The notes beneath the pieces were generated by a model. It ran no database searches. It saw only the letters and a list, made by a program, of their open reading frames with translations, and was not told the origin of the DNA. This document shows, piece after piece, positions 55,201 to 62,375 of a stretch of 64,000 nucleotides of DNA. Within the stretch, counting starts at the first letter, position 1. Every line of letters begins with the position of its first letter. The DNA comes from an uncultured Bacilli bacterium (GTDB taxonomy: Bacteria; Bacillota_I; Bacilli_A; RF39; UBA660). The translations under genes were made by a program, and so were the position numbers. The stretch spans positions 1 through 64,000 of the forward strand of contig CAKPJX010000004.1 in assembly GCA_934163035.1 (NCBI GenBank), in the 5' to 3' direction.

Positions 55201-55342
55201 CTACAAATTAAAAAATATAAATGACCCATTATATGATAAACAATTATTAGGCTATAAAGACTACATCAAAACTAAAACAAATAAGAAAGTATCATGTTAC
55301 CTATATTCAATTATGGATTCTAAATTTAGAGAGGTTAATTAA
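52247..55342 (+). CDS. addA: AddA helicase-nuclease subunit
   Basis: A UvrD-type ATP-dependent helicase with a C-terminal nuclease, the motor of AddAB break repair. In 1031 residues: WTKEQQLAI (Q motif), Walker A SAGAGSGKT (22-30), LTFTNAAAAEMKERI (motif Ia), VDEYQDTSDIQ (Walker B), VGDIKQSIYRFRNA (motif III), MTIHKSKGLEF (motif V), LLYVAMTRAKEKM (motif VI), then GTKVHEALEIIDF and RGIIDLLIENDKEFIIIDYKLKN (nuclease metal site, with D, D and K in order). The length is a little below the usual 1200. ATG 52247 is used, with AGGAGGTG seven bases upstream; the GTG at 52238 falls inside that ribosome site. It is the last gene of the addBA operon. Confidence 0.95.
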   Translation: MPNWTKEQQLAINEDGNNIIVSAGAGSGKTAVLSERVKRKLTSGVHINSLLILTFTNAAAAEMKERIRKLITKDPTLKEELDLIDSSYITTFDSFSLSIVKKYHTRLNITKNIKITDEVLIDIEKNKILEAIFNDYYSSNNIKFNKLINDFCLKDDQELKDYILNIYKKIELKYDKEEYLNSYLDNYFSPEKLNEYNNLYYKIILEKKNLIKEKLDSLESYVDGEYFYKLLDSIKPLLDTKNYNETVTKLDLKMPSLPRNTEEEAKGIKKDISELIKDIKSICIYENEAEIKEDILSTKDNVSIIIDIIKSLDQKLKELKKEKSYFTFTDIATLAIKVVSENQDIKEELTNSFNEIMVDEYQDTSDIQEKFISLISKNNVYMVGDIKQSIYRFRNANPYIFKNKYDLYSKTDKGIKIDLNKNFRSREEVLSNINLLFNLFMDDEIGGANYKESHQMIFGNNMYNEEGKTNQDYNMDIITYLDDDKKISKDEHEAFIIGNDIKEKINSKYQVFDKETSTLRPINYSDFVILIDKSKSFNLYKKIFEYLQIPLTILKDESLSEKEDILVLRSLLKLLINIKNNTLNEEFKYNFISVSRSFLYKTSDEEIYNIFINNSYEDTPLYKKCQSLIDRIDITSPEEFIYELLEEFNYEEKVLTIGNVDSLLTRSEYFYNLVKSSSSSLYDFIAYLDTLFDKGYDLKFAVNNISSNSCKIMTIHKSKGLEFTICYFAGFSNNFNLSELREKISHDNNLGIIIPKVDEYYKDTALKYILKDRTKKEEISEKIRLLYVAMTRAKEKMIIVLKEQEEIEETLSFVSTFKRQKYNNFAAIIKSIYSTVLPYVKKSNVICDKKYLQTNSDLLLDDLKINESLILKPLDIKTELVEEEHFSKENKNIITKEEKKLLEFGTKVHEALEIIDFKGFDNNKYNFESLISTKIASFLNSKIIKDNISSKIYKEYEFIYKNNNIIKRGIIDLLIENDKEFIIIDYKLKNINDPLYDKQLLGYKDYIKTKTNKKVSCYLYSIMDSKFREVN

Positions 55343-55355
55343 TCTCTCTTTTCTT
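55328..55355 (+). terminator. Terminator after addA
   Basis: AGAGAGGTT (55328-55336) pairs with AATCTCTCT (55341-55349) with one G-T pair and loop AATT, followed by TTTCTT. The TAA stop (55340-55342) is inside. Confidence 0.75.
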
Positions 55356-55450
55356 ATTTTATAATAGAAAAATTTCTCTTTAAAATTTATTAAAGATGTG
55401 GTATAATATGTAACACTATAAATCTTATCTGAAAAAAGGGGCCAGGTAAT

Positions 55451-57244
55451 ATGAGTATTGAGGAGTTAATAAGAAGATTAGAACTTAAGATTAAGAATAT
55501 AGAGCAGGATGAAAAAAGCAGTGGTCAGGAGTATACAGAAATTCACGATAAAGAGTTTTTATTTGAAGATGATAAAATTGGTATAAGTCTAAATAAAGAA
55601 TTTGATCTATATACTATTTTTATTATTATGTTAAGAGAAAAATATGGTCAAACTGATAAATTTCCACTATTAGGAAGAAACAAAATAGTATATAATGATC
55701 CATTAATTAATAATGATATAATAATGAAAATGCAACACGATGTTGTAACAATAATTTATGCTCTAGCTATTAATTTATCAACTAAAAAATATAAAACAAT
55801 AGATGATATTTTAACAGTCAATATTAGTAGTATGATAACAGATGCAGGCCTTCTACCAAAATCTCCAACAGCAGAAGAACATAATATTACTCCAGACGAA
55901 TGGCTTTCATATAGAGGATATAATGATGTCAAGGTATTCTTCCCAATGATAGAATTTTTATCATCAAGAATAGAAAGTATCACTGATATATATGACTTAA
56001 TTCAAAGAATTACGATTGAAAAAGCAGCTCTTAAAAGTGTATCAGATTCAAATATAAAAGACCTTCCATCATTTTTAACCCCATCTTATAAAGTAATAAA
56101 TGATATATTAAATAAGTACTATAATAAAGTAAAAGTAAGGGAAGAAAAAAGAAAACAAAATTTACAAAAACATAAAAGAAAATACATTAAGGCAATAGAA
56201 AGATTTTCAATAGAGTCTAAACATGATGTAATAACGGACTTATCAATTGTTGAATTAATACCAGATGAAGATTATAAGGAACTAGCTTTAAAATATATAT
56301 ATGATCATAATAAAAAAGTCAGTGATAAATTAGAACAAGAACTAGTAAAAGCTAGATCAAACTCTATAGTAGTATATCAACATTTATTATCAGAAACTAA
56401 CATTATATTAACAGAAGAATTATATAATAAAATTTCCTTTAGAACTAAAGAAGAAATAGAACAAATCACTAAAATAGCCAAAAGATATGGAATAACAGAT
56501 AGTAATAGTATTTATCAAATGTTAATATCTGCTAATATTGAAACGTTTTCTAACATAGAAAAGTTATATGAGAAGGGAATTATTAGTAAAAAATTTATAA
56601 CGAAAAGTCCATCAATTTTTACTGAAACTTCTGCTAGTTATAAAAACTTAATGAATTGCATAAAAACATTAAAAGATAAAGATATTCCATATAAAGTATT
56701 ACATGATAACAGTGATGTCTTAGTAGTAGATAAAAAACTATTAGAAGATAAGTTAAGCACCTTAGATGAATATGGTCTAACTAAAGCCATTAAGAAAAGT
56801 ACTAATCTAAGATTTTTAGAATCAGAAAATCTAGAAGAATTGCTAGACTTAGTAATAGAGTATGGTTATGGTACTGAGTTAAATTCTAACCTAAACATCT
56901 TAAATTTTAGTAAAGAAAGATGGTTACGGCTAAGTATTTTAAAAGAATTAAATGAACTTCCAAAAAATACTGAGGAACTAGAAGAAGTCTTAAGTAATCC
57001 AAATTTTATAGTACCAGATCATAATATTCATGAATATGCCAGTATACCAACAGAAGAATATGAAAAAACTTTAAGAAGCCTACTTCAAGAAGAAAGCCTT
57101 GCTCCATTTGAAAAATATACTAAAGATAATCTAACATATGATATAAATGGAATTTTAATTTCAAGAAGAAAGGTCGAAAGACAAATTCACGCTGGCAATA
57201 AGGCAAGTGTAATTGTAAATGGTTATCAAAAAAATAAATACTAG
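55451..57244 (+). CDS. Protein of unknown function, helical
   Basis: Not recognised. 597 residues, soluble and mostly helical. An N-terminal coiled coil (1-25) is followed by a domain (about 35-195) with acidic and aromatic residues, a basic stretch (about 222-245: KVREEKRKQNLQKHKRKY), and many short helical units in the second half (about 330-520). That half reads like degenerate repeats (KRYGITDSNSIYQMLIS, LDEYGLTKAIKKSTNLRFL, VIEYGYGTELNSNLNIL), loosely like MTERF-type or other alpha-solenoid repeats. A TG-extended TATAAT lies at 55402-55407. The gene at 57256 follows 11 bases later, so the two are one operon. No catalytic motif is seen. Confidence 0.68.
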   Translation: MSIEELIRRLELKIKNIEQDEKSSGQEYTEIHDKEFLFEDDKIGISLNKEFDLYTIFIIMLREKYGQTDKFPLLGRNKIVYNDPLINNDIIMKMQHDVVTIIYALAINLSTKKYKTIDDILTVNISSMITDAGLLPKSPTAEEHNITPDEWLSYRGYNDVKVFFPMIEFLSSRIESITDIYDLIQRITIEKAALKSVSDSNIKDLPSFLTPSYKVINDILNKYYNKVKVREEKRKQNLQKHKRKYIKAIERFSIESKHDVITDLSIVELIPDEDYKELALKYIYDHNKKVSDKLEQELVKARSNSIVVYQHLLSETNIILTEELYNKISFRTKEEIEQITKIAKRYGITDSNSIYQMLISANIETFSNIEKLYEKGIISKKFITKSPSIFTETSASYKNLMNCIKTLKDKDIPYKVLHDNSDVLVVDKKLLEDKLSTLDEYGLTKAIKKSTNLRFLESENLEELLDLVIEYGYGTELNSNLNILNFSKERWLRLSILKELNELPKNTEELEEVLSNPNFIVPDHNIHEYASIPTEEYEKTLRSLLQEESLAPFEKYTKDNLTYDINGILISRRKVERQIHAGNKASVIVNGYQKNKY

Positions 57245-57255
57245 GAGGTAATAAA

Positions 57256-58215
57256 GTGAGTTATTTATTAGAAATGAATCAGAAACTATTGGAAAAAATA
57301 GCCTTACAACGAAAAGAATTAGAAGACCTAAGAAGAGCTAGCCAAGTTAGCAATATCCAAAGACAAATTCAACCAACACCAGTCGATACTGAAGAAACTA
57401 TTACCTCTGATATCAAAAAAGAAAGTGGCTTTGAAGAAGAAATAAAAAAATATTTAGAATTATTGGAATTAATAGATAAAGAAGATGATATCGAAAAAGA
57501 AGTTTTAGGTATTCTGCCACAAGAAGATGATTATGATAAGGAAAGACTAATTAAAAGATTATATATTGATTACTGTAAGAAAATAAGACAGACAATTGAT
57601 TTTATTGAATCCGAAAAAAGATATGGCACAGATGAAGAAGAACTGGTTTCATTTTACGGAGAAGTAAAAAAATATGAAGAGATTAAAAACACCCTTAGAA
57701 AAAATATGCAACTTGATACAAAAAGAGAGGAAGATAGTATCCCAAAAAACAAACTTCTCTTTTTAACAACAAATAGTGGAAGAGTAAAAGTATTTGAAAG
57801 CATTAATGATATGGATCCAAATTATTACCCACCATTAAATGAATTATTTACATCCATAATAGACGGGACATTTAGAGATAGTAAACCACTAATTGGTAAT
57901 AGTAGATTTAATGGTATACTAGAAGTGAGAAATGTTGATAATAATTTGCGAATTCTATATATGCCATTATCATCAAATTACTATGCAATTTTAGGTGCTA
58001 TAATTAAAAAGACAGATAGTAACTCTTATTACAGAACAAGCATTATGAGTATGCTAAACAGTTTTAACAGTCAAAAAGAATCACTTGAAAAAGGATTGGA
58101 AAATCCAGAATTTTGTAGACAACAAGAAGCATATACCAAAGCCCTTTTTGAAAAATTAAACTTTCCAAAGAAGCAAGATGCTAAAAAGAAAGTTAAGACT
58201 ACAGCAAATCCATAA
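57256..58215 (+). CDS. Protein of unknown function with N-terminal coiled coil
   Basis: 319 residues, soluble. The first 30 residues form a coiled coil (MNQKLLEKIALQRKELEDL), followed by a disordered-looking acidic linker (about 33-70), a helical region (about 75-155) and an alpha/beta domain (about 165-295) with LLFLTTNSGRVKVFESIND, GTFRDSKPLIGN and LYMPLSSNYYAILGAIIKK. I do not recognise it. The GTG start at 57256 has AGGAGGT at optimal distance and lies 11 bases after the preceding unknown gene, which also starts with a coiled coil, so the products may interact. The operon ends at the terminator at 58320. Confidence 0.68.
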   Translation: MSYLLEMNQKLLEKIALQRKELEDLRRASQVSNIQRQIQPTPVDTEETITSDIKKESGFEEEIKKYLELLELIDKEDDIEKEVLGILPQEDDYDKERLIKRLYIDYCKKIRQTIDFIESEKRYGTDEEELVSFYGEVKKYEEIKNTLRKNMQLDTKREEDSIPKNKLLFLTTNSGRVKVFESINDMDPNYYPPLNELFTSIIDGTFRDSKPLIGNSRFNGILEVRNVDNNLRILYMPLSSNYYAILGAIIKKTDSNSYYRTSIMSMLNSFNSQKESLEKGLENPEFCRQQEAYTKALFEKLNFPKKQDAKKKVKTTANP

Positions 58216-58319
58216 AATAGTAAAAGTTGGTAAATATGGTTAGGCTTGGATATTTTAAAAGATTTAGAAAGAGATCAAACTAGCAAAATTAATAAGAAAA
58301 CTTCATCTCAAAAATAATG

Positions 58320-58360
58320 GGATTAATATTGTTAGAATATAACAGTATTAATCCTTTTTT
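58320..58360 (+). terminator. Terminator after the unknown gene pair
   Basis: A 15-position stem, GGATTAATATTGTTA (58320-58334) with TAACAGTATTAATCC (58340-58354), one T-G pair, loop GAATA, then six T. The 100 bases between the stop at 58215 and this hairpin show nothing else. Confidence 0.9.
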
Positions 58361-58391
58361 AGATCTCATCATCAATTATTTAAAGATCATA

Positions 58392-58420
58392 TTGTTTAAA
58401 AAAATATCGAATGCTATAAT
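58392..58420 (+). promoter_or_regulatory. Promoter of the small prepilin-lipase operon
   Basis: TTGTTT at 58392-58397, a 17-base spacer and TATAAT at 58415-58420 preceded by TGC. Confidence 0.75.
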
Positions 58421-58457
58421 TAAAATGTAATAGTAGAAGAATAAGTGAGGTGAAAAA

Positions 58458-58919
58458 ATGAGTAAAAAGGGCTTTACTTTAGTTGAGGTCTTAGCTGTTG
58501 TTGTAATTATGGGTATTTTACTATTAGTAAGTATTCCAGCTGTGACTAAAAATATTGCTACATCTAAAGATAAGGTATTTTTTTCTAATGTTTCTAGTGT
58601 AATAAGCAATTTAAAAAAAGAACGAGTTTTAAATGGTAAAAAATACTGTACTTATGAACCAGAAACTAAAGCTGAAGATATAGAATCATTAACAATAGTA
58701 GTAGCAAGAGATAATAGTGACAATAATGTCTATATTGTAACAGCTAAAAGAAAAGGTAGTCCTAATGTACTTGATATTGCAACATTAAACTTTGATGAGT
58801 TAACAGCAACAGAAAAAAGTAAATGGAAACCATCCAATGAGGCAGGCCTAACAGAAGTAAAAGAAAAAATATCTGAAGTAGTAGTAGAACACATAACAGA
58901 AATGCAACCATGTATTTAA
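58458..58919 (+). CDS. Type IV prepilin-like protein
   Basis: 153 residues. The N-terminus is a prepilin signal, SKKG5|FTLVE10, with Glu at mature position 5 and a hydrophobic helix (6-27) in which LAVVVIMGILLLVSIPAV is typical of Gram-positive (ComGC/PilA-like) pilins. The head is small and mixed alpha/beta, with two cysteines (C63 and C152) that could form a disulphide. AGTGAGGTG precedes the ATG. It is followed 27 bases later by a secreted lipase-like gene in the same transcript. No pilus assembly genes are nearby, so whether it forms a filament, or uses the pilin pathway as an export and anchoring route, is open. Confidence 0.85.
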   Translation: MSKKGFTLVEVLAVVVIMGILLLVSIPAVTKNIATSKDKVFFSNVSSVISNLKKERVLNGKKYCTYEPETKAEDIESLTIVVARDNSDNNVYIVTAKRKGSPNVLDIATLNFDELTATEKSKWKPSNEAGLTEVKEKISEVVVEHITEMQPCI

Positions 58920-58946
58920 AAAGAAGCCGAAGAGTAAAGGAGAAAT

Positions 58947-61184
58947 ATGAAAAAAACAGTGAGGGTATTATTTTCGCTAATATTACTGCTTAATATAGTG
59001 AAAATAAATAGTAGTAGTAAAATAATTACAAATAAAAAACAAGTCTCTATCCAAAATACATCTAAAGTTACAGATAGGGAACTTGCTATGTTAGCATCTC
59101 TTGTATATGAAGATGTTCCAAATGACAATAACTATAGTAATTCATATCTTAAAAAAGGTTGTACTATAGAGAATGGTGAAATTAAAAAGAGTTGTTATTT
59201 TGATGTTGATGAAACACACTATGCAACACGTGATGGATATAAAATATTAGAATATGTAGAGGGTATGTCTGATAGAAAAAGAAATTTATTCACAACAGCA
59301 ACAACGACTCGTATAGAAGATGGAGAAAAATATTATTTTTATACTTTTGCTAGTACAAAAGAAGAGGCTAAAAACTGGGAAATTGTAAATTATAAAAAAG
59401 TATCAAGTAAGAATAAAAAGAATTCAGTAAGCTGGTCAGGTGAGTTTTCAGCAATTACTTTTAAAAAGGGAAATAATTATGTAATAGCCTTTAGAGGAAC
59501 AGACTATCCAGACGTTTTAGAATGGTTACAAGATGTGGCTTATGCCCTTGAGGGAGAACATAAACAAGCTAAATATGCTAGAGATTATGCTATTAGTGAA
59601 TATAATGATATAGTAAATAGTGATAGTGTTGCTAATATATATATTACTGGGCACTCTTTAGGAGCTTATCTTGCACAGATAGGTGGTGCTGCTATAGTTG
59701 ATGCTGGAAAAACAGATGCTGGATTTGATACTAGTAAATCAAGTCACTTAAAAAAGGTTGTCTATTTTAATGGTATGGGAGTATCAGGGATTGGTCTAAA
59801 AACTCAGGATACTAAAAAGTATAGAGATGCTCTTGAATTTCTTGGAAAAACTTCAACAGAAGGGGTATCATCACCTAATACTTTAAGTTATAGCGATGAG
59901 AAGAGCAGTGGTAGATTAATTCTATATTCTATGGATGGTGATCCTGTTAGTGGTATTGGTATACACTATGGAGAAATTAGAAAATTACAGCCTGCAGCAG
60001 ATGCTATATCTAATCATAAAGGAAATCACATTATAGGATCAACTGGTAGAACAGAAAAGGCTTCTAAAACAGTTGCTAAAATAGCAAATCTAATAAAAAA
60101 AGCTAAAGATTCTGAAATAAATGATACTAATATAGCTATTAGTGGTAAAGAAGCAGAACAAAAAATTAAAGCTATCTTAGAAACAGCCTTAAGATTTACT
60201 GAGTTAAAGAAAAAGTTTAATGATAGGTTTGACAATCTAAGAGATAAATATAATATTGCACTACCAGAATTAGGAAATAACTATGATTCTGGTATGTATG
60301 GTGTTTTTGATATAAAAAATTTCTTTAGTAATTTTTCAAGCATGGCTGATAAGTATGGCTTAGGAGATATTACAGAAGTAGCTAATATATCACACGAGAC
60401 AGATAGTTTTCTATGTTTAATAGATGATGACTTTGGAATACCTTCAATAACAGGAGCAGCAGTTAACGCTAAATATAGTACATCAAAAAATGCTATAGCT
60501 ATAAAGGCTAATGGTAAAGATAATTTGCTACTAACAGCAAAAGCCAAAGACGGTTGTATAAGGAGTTATGAATGGTATAAAACAGATGCTAGCGGTAACG
60601 TAATATCTAAGCTAAAAACAGATAGGAATAGTATTAATAACTATGTTAATATTGCTGCAGATGATAATATTAAAAATGGTGATGTCATATATTATAAATT
60701 AGTTGCTAAATATGGAAATACCTATAAAACTCAAAAACTACAGCCATCAAGCTCTGGCAAATATGACTACGTTTTAGAAAGCCAAGAAAAAACACTTGCT
60801 GATGAAGAGGCAAAAACTCAAGGTAAGCCTAAAGTACTAACTCAAATGTATGAAATTAAATATGATACTGAATTACCTAAATGTTCATTTTCAACTAATA
60901 GTATAAAGTTAGGAAAGGGAAAAACAACTCAAGTAAAATTTACTTGTACTGATAATTCAGGTATAGTAGCATTAGATAAAAATGGTTTTAAGTTAACGGG
61001 TAAAGACTATTATATAAAACATAGTGCAACTTGTAAAAAGAACACTTGTACCATTACTATCAAAGCCAAAGCTCTAAGACTACTAAGAGTAAATACAGAG
61101 TTAACTTATAATACTGAAGTCTACGATAATTCAGGCAATCATACTCAAATATCAAATAGATTAAAAATAAGTACTAAAAAATAA
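58947..61184 (+). CDS. Secreted lipase/esterase-like protein (class 3 lipase fold) with C-terminal Ig-like domain
   Basis: 745 residues. An N-terminal signal helix (about 5-20) is followed by the alpha/beta-hydrolase domain (about 40-370): the oxyanion strand VIAFRGTDYPDVLEWLQDV (179-197), nucleophile S237 in ITGHSLGAYLA, and a DGDPVSGIGIHYG segment (D332, H340) that may supply the other triad members. The middle (about 380-500) is helical. From about 510 there are beta domains, including a YEWYKTDASGNV module and a final ELPKCSFSTNSIKLG...FTCTDNSGI Ig-like unit close in style to those of the giant prepilin-like protein. It follows the small prepilin in one operon. Substrate unknown; a phospholipase or esterase role is inferred from the GHSLG fold only. 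Confidence 0.8.
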   Translation: MKKTVRVLFSLILLLNIVKINSSSKIITNKKQVSIQNTSKVTDRELAMLASLVYEDVPNDNNYSNSYLKKGCTIENGEIKKSCYFDVDETHYATRDGYKILEYVEGMSDRKRNLFTTATTTRIEDGEKYYFYTFASTKEEAKNWEIVNYKKVSSKNKKNSVSWSGEFSAITFKKGNNYVIAFRGTDYPDVLEWLQDVAYALEGEHKQAKYARDYAISEYNDIVNSDSVANIYITGHSLGAYLAQIGGAAIVDAGKTDAGFDTSKSSHLKKVVYFNGMGVSGIGLKTQDTKKYRDALEFLGKTSTEGVSSPNTLSYSDEKSSGRLILYSMDGDPVSGIGIHYGEIRKLQPAADAISNHKGNHIIGSTGRTEKASKTVAKIANLIKKAKDSEINDTNIAISGKEAEQKIKAILETALRFTELKKKFNDRFDNLRDKYNIALPELGNNYDSGMYGVFDIKNFFSNFSSMADKYGLGDITEVANISHETDSFLCLIDDDFGIPSITGAAVNAKYSTSKNAIAIKANGKDNLLLTAKAKDGCIRSYEWYKTDASGNVISKLKTDRNSINNYVNIAADDNIKNGDVIYYKLVAKYGNTYKTQKLQPSSSGKYDYVLESQEKTLADEEAKTQGKPKVLTQMYEIKYDTELPKCSFSTNSIKLGKGKTTQVKFTCTDNSGIVALDKNGFKLTGKDYYIKHSATCKKNTCTITIKAKALRLLRVNTELTYNTEVYDNSGNHTQISNRLKISTKK

Positions 61185-61211
61185 GAAAAGGCACAAGTAT
61201 GTGCTTTTTCT
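61184..61211 (+). terminator. Terminator after the lipase-like gene
   Basis: AGAAAAGGCACA (61184-61195) pairs with TGTGCTTTTTCT (61200-61211) with one G-T pair and loop AGTA; it starts at the last base of the stop codon. Confidence 0.8.
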
Positions 61212-61275
61212 ATGGGTTTATTAGTATAATTAACAAAAAATATAAAAATTAACAAAAAGTAAAAAAATTAACAAT

Positions 61276-61304
61276 TTGACATAAAAAATTAAGTATGCTA
61301 TAAT
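61276..61304 (+). promoter_or_regulatory. Promoter of the rplU-prp-rpmA operon
   Basis: Perfect TTGACA at 61276-61281, 17 bases, perfect TATAAT at 61299-61304. Confidence 0.92.
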
Positions 61305-61315
61305 CATGTTGTTTG

Positions 61316-61390
61316 ACGCCTCACGCTCAAACCGCATTGAAAAGGTTAGAAACAATTTTACTATTGTACCTTAAGAGCGAGTCTTAAGTT
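61316..61390 (+). ncRNA. Ribosomal protein L21 leader
   Basis: The 100-base leader before rplU folds as a closed multi-stem element: CGCTC (61324-61328) with GAGCG (61375-61379), AACC (61330-61333) with GGTT (61344-61347), and ACAAT (61352-61356) with ATTGT (61363-61367). Position and shape match the L21 leader of Firmicutes, thought to give autoregulation by the ribosomal protein. The match is by layout and pairing, not by a covariance search. Confidence 0.75.
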
Positions 61391-61411
61391 TAAAATGAAG
61401 GAGGTAATTAT

Positions 61412-61714
61412 ATGAACGCTGTAATTAAAGTTGGTGGAAAGCAATATTATGTTCAAGAAAATCAAGAAATTTTCGTTGAAAAATTAAATGCCAATGTAGG
61501 TGATACAGTTAAATTCGATCAAGTATTAATGCTTGATGGGAAAATAGGTAGTCCTTATCTTACTGATGCTACTGTTTTAGGAGAAGTAGTAAAGAATGGT
61601 AAACAAAAGAAAATTACTATTTTTAAATACAAAAGTAAAGATAGATCTAATCGTAAGAAACAAGGTCATAGACAACCTTATACTAAAATTAAGATTACAA
61701 AAATTAATGGTTAA
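61412..61714 (+). CDS. rplU: 50S ribosomal protein L21
   Basis: 100 residues with the full L21 pattern: [16 protein letters not shown] at the start, [13 protein letters not shown], the [34 protein letters not shown] rRNA-binding segment and the [10 protein letters not shown] end. L21 binds 23S rRNA domain VI and is adjacent to L20 in the large subunit. GGAGG lies eight bases before the ATG. First gene of the operon with prp and rpmA, preceded by its leader RNA. Confidence 0.97.
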   Translation: MNAVIKVGGKQYYVQENQEIFVEKLNANVGDTVKFDQVLMLDGKIGSPYLTDATVLGEVVKNGKQKKITIFKYKSKDRSNRKKQGHRQPYTKIKITKING

Positions 61715-61716
61715 AA

Positions 61717-62019
61717 ATGGTTAAAGTAGAAGTAATAAAAAAAGATAATACTTATAAAAAAGTTATTATCACCGGTCATGCCATGTATAGTGACTATGGA
61801 ACAGATATAGTTTGTAGTGCTATAAGTAGTATTGTAACAACTTCTATAAATGGTATTTTAAGCCTAAATGAAGGTAGTCTAAATTATGAAGTTAATGATG
61901 GCAATGTTAAAATTATTATTAATAGTGATGATTTTACAACCCAGACATTAATTACTAATATGATTAGTCTTTTAAAAGAGTTAGAGGAAAAGTATCCGGC
62001 TAACATAAAAGTAAAATAA
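61717..62019 (+). CDS. prp: Ribosomal-processing cysteine protease Prp
   Basis: Prp removes the N-terminal extension of L27 before or during ribosome assembly in Firmicutes. The 100-residue protein has the catalytic pair H21 in [11 protein letters not shown] and C33 in [11 protein letters not shown], and lies in its usual place between rplU and rpmA. It begins two bases after the rplU stop without a strong ribosome site, so it depends on translational coupling. In this organism it has a second likely substrate, the extended L32 at 44775, which carries the same KLDIQLF|A site. Confidence 0.95.
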   Translation: MVKVEVIKKDNTYKKVIITGHAMYSDYGTDIVCSAISSIVTTSINGILSLNEGSLNYEVNDGNVKIIINSDDFTTQTLITNMISLLKELEEKYPANIKVK

Positions 62020-62030
62020 GGAGGAGAATT

Positions 62031-62321
62031 ATGAAGTTTTTAAAGTTAGATATACAATTATTTGCTCACCATAAAGGGCAAGGATCAACATCTAATGGTC
62101 GTGATTCTGCAGGACGTAGACTAGGAGCTAAAGCTGCTGACGGACAATTCGTAACAGCAGGAAGTATTATATATCGTCAACGTGGAACTAAAATATTCCC
62201 AGGAGTTAATACTCGTCGTGGAAATGATGATAGTATTTACGCAACTATTGACGGTATCGTTAAATTTGAACGTTTAGGAAGAGACAAAAAACAAGCTTCT
62301 GTATACCCAGTAGGAGAATAA
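62031..62321 (+). CDS. rpmA: 50S ribosomal protein L27 with Prp-cleaved N-terminal extension
   Basis: 96 residues. The mature part starts at A12 ([15 protein letters not shown]) and includes [27 protein letters not shown] and the C-terminal [17 protein letters not shown], all standard for L27, whose N-terminus reaches the peptidyl-transferase centre. The first eleven residues, [11 protein letters not shown], are the Firmicutes pre-sequence removed by Prp at F|A; the common form has nine residues, so this one is slightly longer. AAGGAGGAG precedes the ATG. It lies 11 bases after prp; a terminator follows. Confidence 0.97.
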   Translation: MKFLKLDIQLFAHHKGQGSTSNGRDSAGRRLGAKAADGQFVTAGSIIYRQRGTKIFPGVNTRRGNDDSIYATIDGIVKFERLGRDKKQASVYPVGE

Positions 62322-62330
62322 TAAAAACTA

Positions 62331-62353
62331 AGAGCCATTATGGCTCTTTATTT
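62331..62353 (+). terminator. Terminator between rpmA and obgE
   Basis: AGAGCCA (62331-62337) pairs perfectly with TGGCTCT (62341-62347), loop TTA, followed by TTATTT. It ends about 23 bases before the obgE start, with no clear promoter between, so readthrough is likely. Confidence 0.75.
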
Positions 62354-62375
62354 ATATAAAAAAGGAGGGGACAAT

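Noticed and set aside
58236..58283. A 15-codon frame starting ATG in the gap after the unknown gene pair
   Set aside because: No ribosome binding site, and it precedes the terminator of the upstream operon.
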